A stretch of DNA of 64,000 nt from NCBI RefSeq assembly GCF_000735135.1, contig NZ_JPLZ01000005.1, positions 1 through 64,000 on the forward strand. The letters run 5' to 3'. Below, one piece after another: positions 28,538 to 36,434 of this stretch. This DNA is from Chryseobacterium sp. FH1. Lineage in GTDB: Bacteria > Bacteroidota > Bacteroidia > Flavobacteriales > Weeksellaceae. A model generated the notes under the pieces. It was not told the origin of the DNA and did not search any database. It was given only the letters and a program-made list of their open reading frames with translations. The position numbers and the translations under genes were made by a program. Position 1 is the stretch's first letter, and each line of letters starts with the position of its first letter.

Positions 28538-28710
28538 CAAAATATGAATCACATTTGATTAAGGTGTCTATTATTGTGTCGCAAATTATATCATATGATA
28601 ATGAATATCAAGATCAAAATATGATAAATGTTAGAATTATTTTTTTTTCCGCCTTTGGAAGTTTTATTATATTTACGGGCAATACAACAAAAACAATAAA
28701 CAGATATATT

Positions 28711-29637
28711 ATGAAAGTTACCGTAGTTGGCGCAGGCGCAGTAGGAGCTAGTTGTGCAGAATACATCGCCATGAAAGATTTTGCAGCAGAAGTTGTTTTG
28801 GTGGACATCAAAGAAGGTTTCGCAGAAGGTAAAGCAATGGATCTGATGCAGACAGCTTCTTTGAACGGTTTTGATACCAAAATCACTGGAACAACAGGAG
28901 ATTACTCCAAAACTGCTGGTTCTAAAGTAGCCGTGATCACTTCTGGAATCCCAAGAAAACCGGGAATGACGAGAGAAGAATTGATTGGCATCAACGCTGG
29001 AATCGTGAAAGAGGTAACTCAAAACTTGGTAAAACATTCGCCAGACGTTATCATCATCGTGGTTTCCAATCCAATGGATACAATGGCATATTTGGTTCAC
29101 AAAACATCGGGTCTTCCAAAAGAGAGAATCATCGGAATGGGCGGTGCTTTAGACTCTGCTAGATTCAAATACAGATTAGCAGAAGCGTTGGAGTCTCCAA
29201 TCTCTGACGTTGATGGAATGGTAATCGCAGCGCATTCTGACACAGGAATGTTGCCACTTTTCAGCAAAGCTACCAGAAATGGTGTTCCAGTTTCAGAATT
29301 CTTGAACGATGAGCAAAAAGCTAATGTAATCGAAGAGACTAAAGTTGGTGGTGCAACCTTGACCAAATTATTAGGAACTTCTGCTTGGTACGCACCAGGC
29401 GCGGCGGTTTCTGTAATGGTTCAATCCATCCTCTGCGACCAAAAGAAAATGATTCCTTGTTCACTAATGCTTGACGGTGAATATGGTGAAAGCGACATCT
29501 GTCTTGGTGTTCCTGCGATCATTGGAAAAGATGGCGTTGAGAAAATCGTAAATATTACATTGACAGAAGAAGAAAAAGAGAAGTTTGCAGAAGCAGCACA
29601 AGCTGTAAGAGATGTGAATGGAGATTTGAAGTTTTAA
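28711..29637 (+). CDS. mdh: Malate dehydrogenase (LDH-like type)
   Basis: MDH interconverts malate and oxaloacetate with NAD+ in the citric acid cycle. The 308-residue product starts with the Rossmann motif VTVVGAGAVGASCAEY and contains GIPRKPGMTREELIGIN, where the Arg residues of the mobile loop favour malate over lactate, VVSNPMDTMAY, the substrate-binding segment MGGALDSARFKYRLAE, and the catalytic His in AAHSDTGMLP. The frame is open upstream to 28555, but the ATG at 28711 gives the normal N-terminus. It is divergent from pfkA and closed by a terminator shared with ridA. Confidence 0.95.
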   Translation: MKVTVVGAGAVGASCAEYIAMKDFAAEVVLVDIKEGFAEGKAMDLMQTASLNGFDTKITGTTGDYSKTAGSKVAVITSGIPRKPGMTREELIGINAGIVKEVTQNLVKHSPDVIIIVVSNPMDTMAYLVHKTSGLPKERIIGMGGALDSARFKYRLAEALESPISDVDGMVIAAHSDTGMLPLFSKATRNGVPVSEFLNDEQKANVIEETKVGGATLTKLLGTSAWYAPGAAVSVMVQSILCDQKKMIPCSLMLDGEYGESDICLGVPAIIGKDGVEKIVNITLTEEEKEKFAEAAQAVRDVNGDLKF

Positions 29638-29656
29638 GATTTCAAACTTTGATATA

Positions 29657-29688
29657 AAAACCATCCTTATTAATTAGGATGGTTTTTT
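29657..29688. terminator. Bidirectional terminator between mdh and ridA
   Basis: AACCATCCT and AGGATGGTT form a 9-bp stem flanked by A4 on the left and T6 on the right, so it can act for both convergent genes. Confidence 0.85.
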
Positions 29689-29691
29689 AAT

Positions 29692-30081
29692 TTATTTTAC
29701 AACTGTGGCTTCCAATTCCACCTTCAAAGTTTCGAATAATGTTTTGACTTCCATCACGGTTGTTGCCTGTTGAATACCGTTTTCTACAATCCAGTTTTGG
29801 AGAACATCAAAGTTTTCGAACAATTCAGAATGCTCGGTGGTATAAACATTGAGACGAACGATGTTTTTCAATTCAAAATCGGATTTGTGGATAACCTTTT
29901 CGAGATTCTCCAAGGTTTTGATAAGTTGCGTGCGCATATCAGCATCACTTGATATTCCATCATCATCTATAGCAGTTTGCCCGGAAACAAAAAGCGTACT
30001 TTGTACATTCTTGACTTCCACAGCTTGTGCGTAATTTCTTGCATCCTGCCATTTCCAGGGATTAATGATTCTTTTTTCCAT
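29692..30081 (-). CDS. RidA/YjgF family protein
   Basis: A 129-residue RidA-type protein; such trimeric enzymes hydrolyse reactive enamine/imine intermediates. Conserved parts are YAQAVEVKNVQSTLFVSGQTAID and DFELKNIVRLNVYTTEH; the family's catalytic Arg is most likely in VRLNVYTT. The C-terminus TVMEVKTLFETLKVELEATVVK is typical. The frame opens 29 codons upstream, but MEKRIINPWKWQDARNYAQ is the natural N-terminus. The gene lies directly downstream of the Crp/Fnr regulator gene and carries a perfect TGTGA-N6-TCACA palindrome (30135-30150) in front of a weak -7 box, so it is probably controlled by that regulator. Confidence 0.87.
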   Translation of the reverse strand: MEKRIINPWKWQDARNYAQAVEVKNVQSTLFVSGQTAIDDDGISSDADMRTQLIKTLENLEKVIHKSDFELKNIVRLNVYTTEHSELFENFDVLQNWIVENGIQQATTVMEVKTLFETLKVELEATVVK

Positions 30082-30104
30082 TTTAAATAATTTTAATGAT
30101 GGAG

Positions 30105-30112
30105 CAAAGTTC
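30105..30112 (-). promoter_or_regulatory. Probable -7 box of ridA
   Basis: On the minus strand GAACTTTG, one base off TAnnTTTG at the first position. Its upstream edge is 30.5 bases from the centre of the palindrome at 30135-30150, the same distance as in front of yceI. Confidence 0.5.
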
Positions 30113-30134
30113 CGCCGCTGCCCGAAATAGCTTG

Positions 30135-30150
30135 TGTGATGTACATCACA
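30135..30150 (-). promoter_or_regulatory. Crp/Fnr-type operator upstream of ridA
   Basis: TGTGATGTACATCACA is a perfect 16-bp palindrome and matches the E. coli CRP consensus TGTGA-N6-TCACA. It overlaps the stop codon of the Crp/Fnr-type gene and lies at about -44 relative to the transcription start expected for ridA, as for class II activation. The inner 12 bases recur at 40298-40309. Confidence 0.7.
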
Positions 30151-30721
30151 TCTTTTTCGATTCCACAAAAAACCGACTCAAGGTCTCACGAGACAAGCCG
30201 AGATAATTAGCTAAGACCGTTTTCGGAATTCTTTGCAACAGGCTTGGATAGGAGTGTAGGAGCTGTTCATATTTTTCTTTTGCCGTATAAGTGAGTAAAG
30301 ACAAGATTCTTTTCTGATTGGCAATATGTCCTCCAATTGCTTTTTTGAGGAAGAAATGTTCAAGTTTTGGAATCGCCTCATTAAGTTTTTGATAATCTGA
30401 AAATGACAGACAAAGCACTTCCGTATCTTCCAAACATTGCAAAAACTGCGTGGCTTTGCTCTCGGTGTAAAACGCCATATAATCCGTTTCCCACCAGTCT
30501 TCCATAGAAAAGGAGATGATATGTTCCTTTGCGTCGCGGTCTGTAACGTACAATTTCATCAAACCCGAAACAATGAAATAGACGTGGCTCACAGAATCAT
30601 TTTCTTTGATGACTAAATCCTTTTTTCTATACTTTTTAGAATGAAAGCAGGAATCAATCAACTCAAATTCCTCGTCTGTGAGGGTGATTATTTTTTCGAT
30701 GTGATTTCGCAGGATGTTCAT
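30146..30721 (-). CDS. Crp/Fnr family transcriptional regulator
   Basis: A 191-residue regulator with an N-terminal cyclic-nucleotide-binding beta-roll (about 20-115, including DSVSHVYFIVSGLMKLYV) and a short C-terminal helix-turn-helix (165-184, IPKTVLANYLGLSRETLSRF). The recognition helix RETLSR matches the Arg-Glu-x-x-x-Arg spacing of CRP, which reads TGTGA. No cysteine cluster for Fe-S is seen; the ligand is unknown. It starts 47 bases after the thioredoxin-reductase-like gene on the same strand, so the two are likely co-transcribed. A CRP-type palindrome overlaps its stop codon and faces ridA. Confidence 0.88.
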   Translation of the reverse strand: MNILRNHIEKIITLTDEEFELIDSCFHSKKYRKKDLVIKENDSVSHVYFIVSGLMKLYVTDRDAKEHIISFSMEDWWETDYMAFYTESKATQFLQCLEDTEVLCLSFSDYQKLNEAIPKLEHFFLKKAIGGHIANQKRILSLLTYTAKEKYEQLLHSYPSLLQRIPKTVLANYLGLSRETLSRFFVESKKM

Positions 30722-30768
30722 TCCATTACGGTTTTGATTTGCGAATTTAAAGATTCAATTTTAATGGT

Positions 30769-31671
30769 CTAAAAAGATTCTGCTGTCAACTCTGCATTCA
30801 CCATCGCACCTGCAAGATTGCCTGTGTAAACTGCATTGGCAACCGAACGCATCGGGCTGGAATTGTCACCGCAAGCCAATAATCCTGCAACATTCGTTTT
30901 TTGGAATTGGTCGATTTTGATGTGACCCATTTCCGTCATCTCGCAACCCATAGATTCGACAATGTCGGAATGTTGAGTGAAAGGAGACGGACCATAGACG
31001 ACGTCAAAATTCAAAACTTTGCCATCGGATAAAATCAAGCTTTCTACCATTCCATTTTGATGTTTCAATTCCTCAATCTCGGTTTCGATGATTTGAATAT
31101 TATTTTTAGTTAATTTTTCAAGTTGCTCATCGGTGAAATCGGCTTTTCCTCTTGTGAAAATCGTCAAATCTTTGGTCAGATTACTCACCAAAGAAATAAT
31201 ATGAAAACCACGCTCGCCATTAGCAATGATTCCCGTTTTTTTATTTTGAAATTCATAGCCGTGACAATAAGGACAATGGATTAACGAAATTCCCCAACAT
31301 TCTTTGAAGCCTTTGATGTTTGGAACTTCATCTACGATTCCAGTTGCGAAAATCAATTTTTTGGATGAGAATTTCTCGCCGTTTTCAGTTGTGATTTCAA
31401 AACCATTTTCTGTTTTGATGCCTGCTGTCGCCAAACCTTCGTAAAACTCGACCGTCTTATATTTCTCAACTTGTTCTTTGGCAATTGTCGAAATTTCTTT
31501 CGGTGTTTTTCCGTCTTGAGTCAGGAAGTTTTGCGAATGTGGCGTCTGTGCATTGCAAGGTTTTCCACTGTCAATGACCAAAACTTTTCTTAATGACCTT
31601 CCCAATGACATTGCTGATGAAAGTCCTGCATAACTGCCTCCAATTATAATTACATCGTATCGATTTTCCAT
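30769..31671 (-). CDS. Thioredoxin-reductase-like FAD/NAD(P) oxidoreductase
   Basis: A 300-residue flavoprotein of the thioredoxin reductase fold. It has the FAD motif VIIIGGSYAGLSSAMSLGRS, the redox pair Cys133-Cys136 in HCPYCHGYE, and the C-terminal FAD segment LLACGDNSSPMRSVANAVYTG. The CxxC spacing fits thioredoxin reductase, but CPYCHGYE and the short insert after the FAD loop (PCNAQTPHSQNFLTQDG) place it in a branch often annotated only as NAD(P)/FAD-dependent oxidoreductase. Its partner is unknown. It is followed by the Crp/Fnr gene and divergent from the Fur-type gene, suggesting a redox-response locus. Confidence 0.87.
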   Translation of the reverse strand: MENRYDVIIIGGSYAGLSSAMSLGRSLRKVLVIDSGKPCNAQTPHSQNFLTQDGKTPKEISTIAKEQVEKYKTVEFYEGLATAGIKTENGFEITTENGEKFSSKKLIFATGIVDEVPNIKGFKECWGISLIHCPYCHGYEFQNKKTGIIANGERGFHIISLVSNLTKDLTIFTRGKADFTDEQLEKLTKNNIQIIETEIEELKHQNGMVESLILSDGKVLNFDVVYGPSPFTQHSDIVESMGCEMTEMGHIKIDQFQKTNVAGLLACGDNSSPMRSVANAVYTGNLAGAMVNAELTAESF

Positions 31672-31687
31672 TTTAATTTTTCTATTT

Positions 31688-31757
31688 ATATCCTTAATTA
31701 AAAGCTATTCGCCAAAAGCTAATTGCCAAAAGCCAATTATTTCTTGCCAAAGTTAAG
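31688..31757. repeat. GCCAAAAGC-rich intergenic repeat
   Basis: The words AAAGCTATTCGCCAAAAGCT and AATTGCCAAAAGCCAATT repeat in this gap between the divergent oxidoreductase and Fur-type genes. A related, inverted copy follows the TonB receptor gene at 36107-36170. Confidence 0.5.
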
Positions 31758-31796
31758 ATTAATTTCTATTATTGCAACAGAATCGCATTAATAAAA

Positions 31797-32171
31797 ATGA
31801 AAAGAAGAAACACACCCGCAAAAGAAGCCGTCTTGAATCTACTGACGACCACCGGAAAGGCAATGAGCCAAGACGCCATCGAAGGAAAAATCAATCTGGA
31901 AATGGACAGAGCCACGATTTACAGAGTCTTAAATCGATTTTGCGAAGACGGAATTCTCCACAGGATTGTAGCGGAAGATGGAAAACAATACTTCGCTGTT
32001 TGTATCAAGTGTGATGAAAAAAAATTAGCCGACCATCATTTTCATTTCCGGTGCACGGTTTGTCAAACGATAGAATGTCTGCCGGTTCCAGTTCAGTTTT
32101 CTTTGCCAGCAAATTATCAAGTGGAAAGTGTTAATTGTGTGTTGACGGGCGTTTGTAGTGCTTGCCACTAA
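31797..32171 (+). CDS. Fur family transcriptional regulator (short)
   Basis: A 124-residue Fur-type repressor. The winged helix contains DRATIYRVLNRFCEDGILHRI, the classical DNA-reading helix. The dimerisation part has a His-rich segment (DHHFHF, 79-84) and two CxxC pairs (Cys86/Cys89 and Cys120/Cys123) that form the structural zinc site. It is about 15-20 residues shorter than typical Fur and resembles Zur/PerR-like members; the sensed metal or oxidant cannot be told. It is divergent from the thioredoxin-reductase-like gene. The protein ends in ACH without the His-rich tail common in iron-type Fur. Confidence 0.87.
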   Translation: MKRRNTPAKEAVLNLLTTTGKAMSQDAIEGKINLEMDRATIYRVLNRFCEDGILHRIVAEDGKQYFAVCIKCDEKKLADHHFHFRCTVCQTIECLPVPVQFSLPANYQVESVNCVLTGVCSACH

Positions 32172-32183
32172 ATTCAAATTTGG

Positions 32184-33251
32184 CTATTTGATTTGGTCTG
32201 AAATAAAGATGTTCTTTGAATCTATTTTCAACTCATTTCCGGATTTGGTGTACCATTCTACAAAACTATCATATTCATCTTTGTTTTTAGTTTGCCATTC
32301 TGCGAAAGCATTTTTATTAGCGATTTGGAATATATAATAATTGTATGCATCATAAACCTTATTTTCATCCATTGTTTTAAAATAGTTTAGTAAAACATTG
32401 GGAGCGTTTTTAATTTTTACATTTTGATATTCTTTAAGAAATTTTTTTCTCATTTGTACAAAATTATCATAAGTAAAGTCATTGTAATCCATCATTGCTA
32501 CCACAAAACCATATGCGAAGTTCATACAAAGAGGCAAGGCTTTATTTTTTTCATATTTTTCAGCATCAATTATTGCGGGGCAAAATTCAGTTTTCTTTTG
32601 ATTTTGTGATACGAAAAGCAAAGAGTTTTTATATCCTTCATATAACAGCTTGCTCATTTCCTGAGTTCTAGAAGTGGTTCGTTCAAGGTTCATAAAAATC
32701 TCACCATATATTAGTCCAGAGAGTCTATCATTTGTTTTCAAATAAATCTTTGCAACCCGATAATAGTTTGAGGGGTACATTGGTTCTACTTCAATTCCTT
32801 TTTCGTAAATTTTTATGGCTTCAATTGGTTTTGAAGATTCATACATTACTCCTTTTTCCAAATATAGCCTTCCAGATTTAGGAAATTTTTTAAGACCTTC
32901 ATCATAGGTTTTAATTGCCATTGCAGAATCACCTTTGTAATCGTAATTGTTTCCCAATAGTTGATAATAATTGTCTTTAATATCTTTATAGTTTTTTATC
33001 TCAATCAATTTTTTTATTGCTCCATCATAATCTTTGCTATATGATTTTGCTAATGCTATTTCATACGGATAAGTATATTCCGAAGGGTCTACTTTTTCGC
33101 ATTCTTCAAGAATTTTTATCGCTTCATTATATTTCTGTTCATCAATTAACTTCACTGCATCATAAACTTTTTCACATTTAAATGCTTTATTTTGAGCATA
33201 AATATTTATTGATAGAAAAATAAGTAGTACGAAATAATTTTTTGTTTTCAT
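32184..33251 (-). CDS. Exported tetratricopeptide-repeat protein
   Basis: This 355-residue protein has a signal peptide (MKTKNYFVLLIFLSINIYAQ) and several TPR units in its first two thirds, for example YNEAIKILEECEKVDPSEYTYPY, YDGAIKKLIEIKNY, AIKTYDEGLKKFPKSGRLYLEKG and AIKIYEKGIEVEPMYPSNYYRVAKIY. The C-terminal part holds no known motif. TPR repeats usually mediate protein-protein contacts, so this is probably a periplasmic scaffold of unknown partner. The start is fixed by the signal peptide. Confidence 0.83.
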   Translation of the reverse strand: MKTKNYFVLLIFLSINIYAQNKAFKCEKVYDAVKLIDEQKYNEAIKILEECEKVDPSEYTYPYEIALAKSYSKDYDGAIKKLIEIKNYKDIKDNYYQLLGNNYDYKGDSAMAIKTYDEGLKKFPKSGRLYLEKGVMYESSKPIEAIKIYEKGIEVEPMYPSNYYRVAKIYLKTNDRLSGLIYGEIFMNLERTTSRTQEMSKLLYEGYKNSLLFVSQNQKKTEFCPAIIDAEKYEKNKALPLCMNFAYGFVVAMMDYNDFTYDNFVQMRKKFLKEYQNVKIKNAPNVLLNYFKTMDENKVYDAYNYYIFQIANKNAFAEWQTKNKDEYDSFVEWYTKSGNELKIDSKNIFISDQIK

Positions 33252-33267
33252 AATTTTAATTATTAAT

Positions 33268-33831
33268 TCAAACCTTCAAAAAACCACGAAAACCTCTCGC
33301 CGAATAATACGATTCCGCACCATTGTGATAAAGGAAAACCGTGTTGTAACGCTTGTCGCAGAAAACTGCACCACCTAATTTTCGAATGTCTTCCGGCGTT
33401 TTCACCCAACTCGACGTTTTCAAATCAAAGTTTCCCAAGGATTGCAAATGGCGATATTGAGCTTCATCCAAAATCTCGATTCCGATTTCATTAGACAAAT
33501 CTATGGCGCTATTTGCCGGTTTGTTTTCCTTTCGGGAATTCAATGCTTTTCGGTCATAGCAAAGGCTTCGTCTGCCTTTTGGACTTTCTGCGGAACAATC
33601 GAAAAAGAGATATTCGTCTGTTTTTTTATCATAACCAACAACATCTGGTTCGCCCTCGGTTCGTTCCATTTCATTAATTGACAAAAGTTTGTCTGGATTA
33701 GATTCCAATTTTTTCTGAACATCTTCCCAATTGATATTCTCGTGACGCACCGAATTTTTTTCAAAACGGGTTTTTAGAATATCAATCAATTCTGATTGTT
33801 CGTCTGGTGATAATTTATTTTTGATGCTCAT
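33268..33831 (-). CDS. DUF4256 family protein
   Basis: A 187-residue cytoplasmic protein whose blocks NEMERTEGEPDVVGYD, FFDCSAESPKGRRSLCYDR, GGAVFCDKRYNTVFLYHNGAESYYSARGFRG are those of DUF4256, a widespread family of unknown function. No enzyme motif is known to me. It is upstream of the TPR gene with a 16-base gap on the same strand, so they may share a transcript. Confidence 0.85.
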   Translation of the reverse strand: MSIKNKLSPDEQSELIDILKTRFEKNSVRHENINWEDVQKKLESNPDKLLSINEMERTEGEPDVVGYDKKTDEYLFFDCSAESPKGRRSLCYDRKALNSRKENKPANSAIDLSNEIGIEILDEAQYRHLQSLGNFDLKTSSWVKTPEDIRKLGGAVFCDKRYNTVFLYHNGAESYYSARGFRGFLKV

Positions 33832-33958
33832 TTTTTCAATGGTTTAGTTTTCAAAACGTTGCTTCAAATTTAATCAAAATAAATATTGATATTAAGAAAA
33901 ATTGAAATTCCGATGTAACATTCCAGCTCCAATAGTTGTCTTATAAGAAAACTATGAA

Positions 33959-36109
33959 ATGAGAATATTGTTTTCCTCTCTGGGATTACTCACAGCTACG
34001 CTTTTTTTAGCGCAAACTACAAATGATACCATCAAATCCAAAGAAATAGAATCCGTGACTTTGGTAGCCAGAAAACCAACCGTCGAAAACAAAGCCGACA
34101 GAACGGTCTTCAACGTCGCAAACAGCTCTATTCTTGCGGGAAATACAACTTGGGACATTGTAAGAATGACGCCTTTGGTGAGCATCGATAACAATGATAA
34201 TGTAAAAGCAGAAGGCGAATCGGTGACGGTTTACATTAATGATAGAAAATCGGTTTTCACAGGTAAGGAACTTAAGGAATATCTTAAAACAATTCCTGCT
34301 GACAACTTGATGAAAATCGAGGTCATCACAAGTCCATCTTCACGTTATGAGGCTAGTGGTTCCGTCATCAACATCGTCTTGAAAAAACGTGATGATGAAG
34401 GTTTGAAAGGCAGTGTTTCCTTAACAAATACTCAAAACACCAAGAACAACCAGTACGGAAGTTTGAATCTGAATTACCACAAAAAGAACTTCACACAGAC
34501 GTTCACAGGAAGTTACAGCGATAATGTTTTCATTAATAAAAATTCCAGCAGAAATACTTTTTATGCAAATAATTCCGTGAGTGAGATTGATTCTGAAAGT
34601 GCATACACAGGAAAAAATCCATCGTTTTCTTCAACTTCAGAATTTGAACTGAATGACAAAAATAACATTGGTCTTGTTCTAGAATATTTCCGAGGAAATC
34701 GTTCTTCGCAATCTGATTCTTTTGAAAACAATTTTCTGAATGATGTTTTGCTAAATTCTTTTTCGCAAAAAGTTCTAGGACGTACAAATAGTAATACTTT
34801 GGGAACCAATTTGTTCTATAAATATTATGATAAGGAGAAAAATAGGATTTTGGATGTTAATGTCGGAGTCAATTACGATTCTGAAAAAGGGACAACTGAT
34901 TTTGCAAGAAAAAATGCCATAAACACAATTAGCGAACTCAGACATTTTGAAAATTACAATCAAAACCGAAACTATTTTGTAAAAGTAGATTACACGTCGC
35001 CATTGGGGAAAGATGGGAGTTTTGAAGCCGGTGGAAAAGCAAACTTTAATAATAATGTGATTCCAAATGATTATCTCGTAATTTCTAATAATGTTCAGTT
35101 GGCCAATGTGAATCATTTTCAGTACACGGAAAATCTTAATTCTGTTTACGCCAACTACAGCAAAAAGTTTTTTGATAAACTAGAAACGAGAATCGGACTT
35201 CGATACGAATATATTGATTATAAAATTCATCAAAACGGAACTGAAACCAGAAGAGAGTCTTATGGAACTTTGTTGCCGAATTTCTTGGTCAAATATGCTT
35301 TTACACCAAATTATGATTTGAGTTTGACTTATAATCACAATCTTTGGAGACCTTGGTATTCTGAGTTCAATGATTTTGAAATGCCAGGAAACAACGGATT
35401 TTTTTACCGAGGGAATGTAAACCTTTTACCAAATCCCAGCGATAGAATTGGGTTGAAATTCGGCATTCATAAAAAATATTTCCTCTCAGCGAGATATACT
35501 TTTACAGACCAAGATTATTGGACAAGTTACAGTCAGGAAACTCAAAACGGACTGGTGAAAACGATTTCATTTCCAGATAATTTCAAAGGGAAAGTGGAGA
35601 AATTCTATCTATCGGCAAACACTAATCAGAATTTCCTCAAAAATAAGCTGAATGTCAATCTAAGTTTAGGTTGGTCTTATACGGACAACAGCGATTTCAA
35701 CACCAGAAACAAATTGGAAGGCGCGAACAATTATCTTAATTTCTTCTCAGGCTCCACCAATTTATCTTACACGAATTTATTTAATAAAAACATCAATATT
35801 AGCGCTTGGATGAGCATTGACAATCAGAATTATGGAAACTCTGTGGCCAATCAATACAACTTTTTCCACAACATTTCTGTCACAAAGATTTTCCCTGTTT
35901 CGCAAATCGAGACCAGTTTGCAGTTGATGAATATTTTCAAAAGACCATCGATGGATACGACAACTTTCAGCCAAATCGGTTCCTTTCAAAATACCAACAA
36001 ATGGGATTGGTACGGCTTCTCGCTCACATTCGTCAAACGTTTCGGAAACCAAAAAGTAAAAGAAAATACCAAAACGGATGTGGAGAAAAACTCCGGCGGA
36101 AGCAAGTAG
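33959..36109 (+). CDS. TonB-dependent receptor-like outer-membrane protein
   Basis: A 716-residue outer-membrane barrel with signal peptide MRILFSSLGLLTATLFLAQ, then a plug-like domain (KADRTVFNVANSSILAG, IEVITSPSSRYEASGSVINIVLK) and a large beta-barrel. The plug wording and the absence of an N-terminal carboxypeptidase-like domain point to the OMP_b-brl_3 subgroup (PF14905) common in Bacteroidetes. The substrate is unknown. The C-terminus KNSGGSK ends in a tandem TAGCAAA repeat in which the stop codon itself lies. Confidence 0.87.
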   Translation: MRILFSSLGLLTATLFLAQTTNDTIKSKEIESVTLVARKPTVENKADRTVFNVANSSILAGNTTWDIVRMTPLVSIDNNDNVKAEGESVTVYINDRKSVFTGKELKEYLKTIPADNLMKIEVITSPSSRYEASGSVINIVLKKRDDEGLKGSVSLTNTQNTKNNQYGSLNLNYHKKNFTQTFTGSYSDNVFINKNSSRNTFYANNSVSEIDSESAYTGKNPSFSSTSEFELNDKNNIGLVLEYFRGNRSSQSDSFENNFLNDVLLNSFSQKVLGRTNSNTLGTNLFYKYYDKEKNRILDVNVGVNYDSEKGTTDFARKNAINTISELRHFENYNQNRNYFVKVDYTSPLGKDGSFEAGGKANFNNNVIPNDYLVISNNVQLANVNHFQYTENLNSVYANYSKKFFDKLETRIGLRYEYIDYKIHQNGTETRRESYGTLLPNFLVKYAFTPNYDLSLTYNHNLWRPWYSEFNDFEMPGNNGFFYRGNVNLLPNPSDRIGLKFGIHKKYFLSARYTFTDQDYWTSYSQETQNGLVKTISFPDNFKGKVEKFYLSANTNQNFLKNKLNVNLSLGWSYTDNSDFNTRNKLEGANNYLNFFSGSTNLSYTNLFNKNINISAWMSIDNQNYGNSVANQYNFFHNISVTKIFPVSQIETSLQLMNIFKRPSMDTTTFSQIGSFQNTNKWDWYGFSLTFVKRFGNQKVKENTKTDVEKNSGGSK

Positions 36110-36170
36110 CAAATAGCAAATAGCAAATAGCAATTGGCAAATGGCTTTTGGCTGTTAGCTTTTGCAATTT
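36107..36170. repeat. Tandem TAGCAAA heptamer and inverted GCCAAAAGC repeat
   Basis: The heptamer TAGCAAA is repeated about three times from 36107, where the first TAG is the stop codon of the TonB receptor gene. It is followed by AATTGGCAAATGGCTTTTGG, an inverted relative of the repeat at 31688-31757. Confidence 0.6.
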
Positions 36171-36184
36171 ATGTTATTGATTAG

Positions 36185-36212
36185 AACGGGCAGATTTGCT
36201 CGTTTTTTTTTA
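36185..36212 (+). terminator. Terminator of the TonB receptor gene
   Basis: AACGGGCA (36185-36192) pairs with TGCTCGTT (36197-36204), one G-U pair, loop GATT, followed by T8. Confidence 0.8.
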
Positions 36213-36221
36213 TAATATAGC

Positions 36222-36296
36222 CTTCGACTCCGCTCAGGATGACAATGTTTGTATGATACTTTGAATCATTCAATGTCAGACTGAGCGGAGTCGAAG
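36222..36296. repeat. REP-like palindrome, copy A
   Basis: The left arm CTTCGACTCCGCTCAGG (36222 on) and the right arm ending CTGAGCGGAGTCGAAG (36296) form a 23-bp inverted repeat with two mismatches around a 29-base spacer. It is the same family as 39068-39139. It lies in the 325-base gap between the TonB receptor and pafA, which also holds the repeats at 36107 and 36299 and the pafA promoter. Confidence 0.8.
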
Positions 36297-36298
36297 TC

Positions 36299-36358
36299 CT
36301 TTGTGCCTTAAAGCATCGACTTGAAAATTATTCATTGTGCCTTTGTGTTAAACTCTCA
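36299..36358. repeat. TTTGTGCC intergenic repeat, copy 1
   Basis: CTTTGTGCCTTAAA ... GTGCCTTTGTGTT ... CTCTC. The same ordered words, with about 25 variable bases between, occur at 46919-46977. Confidence 0.6.
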
Positions 36359-36403
36359 ATCAAACTTTAATAAAATTTCACATTCCAAAACTTTTGAAAG
36401 CCG

Positions 36404-36411
36404 TAAATTTG
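36404..36411 (+). promoter_or_regulatory. -7 box of pafA
   Basis: TAAATTTG matches TAnnTTTG and ends 23 bases before the pafA ATG. Confidence 0.52.
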
Positions 36412-36434
36412 GGCTCAATAAAAAGTAAAATTAA

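Noticed and set aside
28555-28710. 52-codon upstream extension of malate dehydrogenase
   Set aside because: The extension is hydrophobic nonsense compared with the family; MKVTVVGAGAVGAS at 28711 is the normal N-terminus.
29886-29894. Exact DnaA box (TGTGGATAA) within ridA
   Set aside because: A single copy inside coding sequence; expected by chance in 64 kb.
36107-36170. CRISPR-like array
   Set aside because: The unit is a 7-base heptamer in direct contact without spacers; it is a simple tandem repeat.
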